The notes under the pieces are model-generated. The model worked only from the letters and a program-made list of their open reading frames with translations, was not told the origin of the DNA and searched no databases. 21,908 bases of DNA, from assembly GCA_036399835.1 (NCBI GenBank), contig DASWMI010000184.1, positions 1 to 21,908 of the forward strand, written 5' to 3'. Every line of letters starts with the position of its first letter. Positions within the stretch are counted from its first letter, which is position 1. This document shows, in pieces, positions 21,750 to 21,908 of this stretch. Origin of the DNA: DASYML01 sp036399835 (GTDB lineage Bacteria; Acidobacteriota; Blastocatellia; Pyrinomonadales; Pyrinomonadaceae). A program made the translations under genes and the position numbers.

Positions 21750-21908
21750 TGGCTTGCCCTCCGCTCTCCCACGAGACGCATAGCCGCCCGTCCGTAATGC
21801 TTAACCTGATGTTGTCGTACTCTTCTTCTGTGGCGGGCGGTTGATATTCAGAGTCAGGGATAAAGCTGGCCTCAGACTGTAAAAGCAGGCATTGTCCGTG
21901 CGGGGTGC
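21742..21908 (-). CDS. Partial hypothetical gene, 5' end outside the window
   Basis: The last 55 codons of a minus-strand gene run off the right edge (…QCLLLQSEASFIPDSEYQPP..EEEYDNIRLSITDGRLCVSW…QANG). Its TAA overlaps the ATG of the 21255-21749 gene by eight bases, showing translational coupling. The visible part is acidic and predicted beta-strand at the end (NIRLSITDGRLCVSWES). Too little is present to name a family. Confidence 0.55.
   Translation of the reverse strand, partial: TPHGQCLLLQSEASFIPDSEYQPPATEEEYDNIRLSITDGRLCVSWESGGQANG

Overview
The window looks like a piece of an Acidobacteriota chromosome, probably Blastocatellia-like. The main evidence is a secreted VWA protein of the acidobacterial 'VWFA-related' type beside an OmpA-family envelope protein and several small secreted proteins. 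This is inferred from protein families read by eye; no search was run. No tRNA, rRNA or CRISPR array was seen.

Positions 1-5.8 kb are ordinary, GC-rich, densely packed chromosome. On the minus strand, lipB (octanoyltransferase), a PLP-dependent threonine/serine dehydratase and lipA (lipoyl synthase, cut by the window edge) read in one direction, so the two steps of lipoate synthesis sit together. Next come a small secreted protein on the plus strand, then a VWA-domain protein and an OmpA-like protein on the minus strand. The OmpA-like gene has a good sigma70-type promoter and a long leader.

From about 5.86 kb the character changes to a mosaic accessory region with many small genes, lower GC in places and mixed strands. 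It opens with a 26-bp inverted repeat. (a) 6.08-10.74 kb is a compact plus-strand block: four or five small genes ending in a tail-assembly-chaperone-like overlapping pair and a 1094-residue tape measure protein. No capsid, portal, terminase, baseplate or lysis gene is visible, so it is a fragment of a long-tailed phage. (b) 10.75-15.2 kb holds two related secreted proteins in opposite orientation. They flank a mobile-element-type cluster: a protein starting MAWE, two tandem paralogues of one unknown family, an HTH protein with repeats upstream, and a two-gene minus-strand operon whose product is a DUF2335-like membrane protein. (c) 15.8-17.9 kb carries a coiled-coil membrane protein followed directly by a convincing integron attC site, then a minus-strand zinc-finger/coiled-coil gene interrupted by an in-frame TAG. 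(d) 18.05-20.2 kb has an unknown gene and a DNA methyltransferase with a C-terminal Mrr-like nuclease domain. (e) 20.66-21.9 kb has a secreted protein made of three two-cysteine repeats and two overlapping minus-strand hypothetical genes, the last cut by the window edge.

The best leads are the lone attC site with its cassette gene and no integrase nearby, the TAG-interrupted gene beside it, the orphan tail-chaperone/tape-measure module, the MAWE/paralogue/HTH cluster, and the methyltransferase-nuclease fusion. None proves a new system, but together they mark the region from 5.9 kb onward as a layered integration hotspot.
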